6,708 bases of DNA, taken from contig CALDPX010000019.1 in assembly GCA_937911745.1 (NCBI GenBank), positions 1 through 6,708 on the forward strand, in the 5' to 3' direction. A program made the position numbers and the translations under genes. This document shows positions 5,806 to 6,708 of this stretch, piece by piece. The notes beneath the pieces are model-generated. The model was not told the origin of the DNA, searched no databases, and saw only the letters and a list, made by a program, of their open reading frames with translations. Origin of the DNA: an uncultured Alistipes sp. (GTDB lineage Bacteria > Bacteroidota > Bacteroidia > Bacteroidales > Rikenellaceae). How positions within the stretch are numbered: the stretch's first letter is position 1; the number at the start of each line of letters is the position of its first letter.

Positions 5806-6708
5806 AGTTGATAGTCTCGTGTGTTGAGGTTTCTCCATTGTTGAGGCTGAAGCTTGTGCCGCTTAGTTTGGCGGAGAGTTTGTCCATCTCATTGCTGACC
5901 GTTTGGTCAACAATTCGGGCGTAGAGTTGAGTGGTGGCGAGTTTGGTATGGCCCAACATCTTGCTGATCGACTCGATGGATACGCCATTTGCGTAGGTTA
6001 CGGTTGTTGCAAATGTGTGGCGAGCAAGGTGCGAGGTTACGCGTTTCTGGATGCCCAATGCGGTTGCTATCTCTTTGAGGTAGAGGTTGTATTTGGCGTT
6101 GCTCAACACGGGCAGTAGATAGCCATTAATGCGTGTCGATTCGTACTTTCTCAGGATTGAAAGCGGTATGTCGAGCAGCTTGACCTTTGATGCGACACCG
6201 GTCTTGACTCGGTGCGTTTCAATCCACATCGAGCCGTCATCTGCCAAAACAAGGTTTTGTTCGGTCAGCGATGCAGTAGTCGAGTAGTCAAAGCCCGTGA
6301 AACAACAAAACACGAATACATCACGCGCCTTCTCCAATCGCTTTTTCGTTGGTTTATAGTTGAGTATCAGTTCCAATTCGTGGCGAGTTAGGTAGCCTCT
6401 ATCCTTCTTGACCTTCTTCAAACGCACATCGCAGAAGGGGTCTTTCGCCATCAGTCCGCTTTTGAAACACATCGTGGTAATGCGCTTGAAGATACGCATC
6501 AACTTCTCGGCAGAATTGGCTTGCAAACGGTAATCAACCTTCAAATAGGCTTCAAAGTCGAGCACAAAATCTCTATCGACGAGCGATACGGGGATATCCG
6601 GTCGATTGCGTTTCACCCGCAGAAATTCCTCCAAGCGGCGAAATGTCAAGTCAAACTTGTTGAATGTCGATTGCGTAATATCCACGCCGATAAGATTCTC
6701 CTGTCTAT
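5804..6708 (-). CDS. Tyrosine recombinase/integrase, Bacteroidetes type, N-terminus cut by the window edge
   Basis: This enzyme cuts and rejoins DNA through a covalent 3'-phosphotyrosine. The frame stays open past the GTG at 6685 to the window end (R-Q-E-N-L-I-G before that Val), and those residues fit the core-binding domain, so the true start lies outside. Related integrases are about 400 residues. Numbering from the GTG: SAM-like core-binding domain 1-85, catalytic domain 95-260. Catalytic residues seen are K161 (HRVKTG), H219 and R222 (SHLARHTFAT), H246 (LGHT) and nucleophile Y255 (TTQLYARI). The first catalytic arginine is absent: TGFDYS (130-135) has Asp133. Loss of this arginine is known in the CTnDOT integrase, which is active; there an arginine two residues before the lysine is proposed to help, and R159-x-K161 has that spacing. 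The gene converges on the restriction operon. It may shuffle hsdS genes or belong to an adjacent mobile element. Confidence 0.93.
   Translation of the reverse strand, partial: RQENLIGVDITQSTFNKFDLTFRRLEEFLRVKRNRPDIPVSLVDRDFVLDFEAYLKVDYRLQANSAEKLMRIFKRITTMCFKSGLMAKDPFCDVRLKKVKKDRGYLTRHELELILNYKPTKKRLEKARDVFVFCCFTGFDYSTTASLTEQNLVLADDGSMWIETHRVKTGVASKVKLLDIPLSILRKYESTRINGYLLPVLSNAKYNLYLKEIATALGIQKRVTSHLARHTFATTVTYANGVSIESISKMLGHTKLATTQLYARIVDQTVSNEMDKLSAKLSGTSFSLNNGETSTHETIN

Noticed and set aside
5679..5807. Short frame ending in MHSDKWSYDVAMYVISK and beyond
   Set aside because: It is only 29 codons from ATG 5718, runs through the terminator hairpin into the recombinase stop region, and has no recognisable similarity.
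6683..6685. GTG as start of the recombinase
   Set aside because: The frame continues to the window edge with residues fitting the core-binding domain, and the family is about 100 residues longer.
1..6708. CRISPR array, tRNA, rRNA or insertion sequence
   Set aside because: No regularly spaced repeats, no tRNA-like cloverleaf and no transposase other than the tyrosine recombinase were seen.

Overview
The window looks like part of a type I restriction-modification island from a gut-type Bacteroidales genome (Bacteroides, Alistipes or Parabacteroides-like; genus not resolvable from this sequence). The reasons are an integrase of the Bacteroidetes tyrosine-recombinase style (CxTG.xY signature without the usual first arginine, HLARHTFAT box, LGHT...T..Y box), the near absence of Shine-Dalgarno sequences in front of most genes, and AT-rich starts.

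Layout. Positions 1-622 hold the 3' part of hsdS, the DNA-specificity subunit; its 5' end lies outside the window. It is followed on the + strand, with gaps of 3, 4 and 8 bases and then a 1-base overlap, by a 109-residue unrecognised protein (626-955), an abortive-infection alpha/DUF4393-type protein (960-1748), a full-length hsdR restriction/translocase subunit (1757-4891) and a YgjP-like zinc metallopeptidase (4891-5586). A 217-base spacer follows, ending in a strong hairpin terminator (5765-5805). Converging on it from the - strand is a tyrosine recombinase (5804 to beyond 6708) whose N-terminus is cut by the window edge. hsdM is not in the window and would be expected upstream of hsdS.

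How it works together. HsdS picks the DNA target, HsdM (outside) methylates it, and HsdR cleaves unmethylated DNA; the nuclease and motor motifs of HsdR are intact. The two genes between hsdS and hsdR look like an inserted, AT-rich accessory module, probably a second antiviral layer carried in the same transcription unit. The metallopeptidase is translationally coupled to hsdR and may act on it. The recombinase may be an hsdS-shuffling invertase, as in many Bacteroidales type I loci, or simply the integrase of a neighbouring element; the window does not contain the sites that would decide.

Base composition is mosaic. Hand counts give 18/60 G+C in the hsdS second target-recognition domain (301-360), 18/60 in the small gene (661-720) and 20/60 in the Abi-alpha gene (1441-1500). 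The 3' conserved end of hsdS (541-600) has 30/60, hsdR (2101-2160) 33/60 and the recombinase (6181-6240) 32/60.
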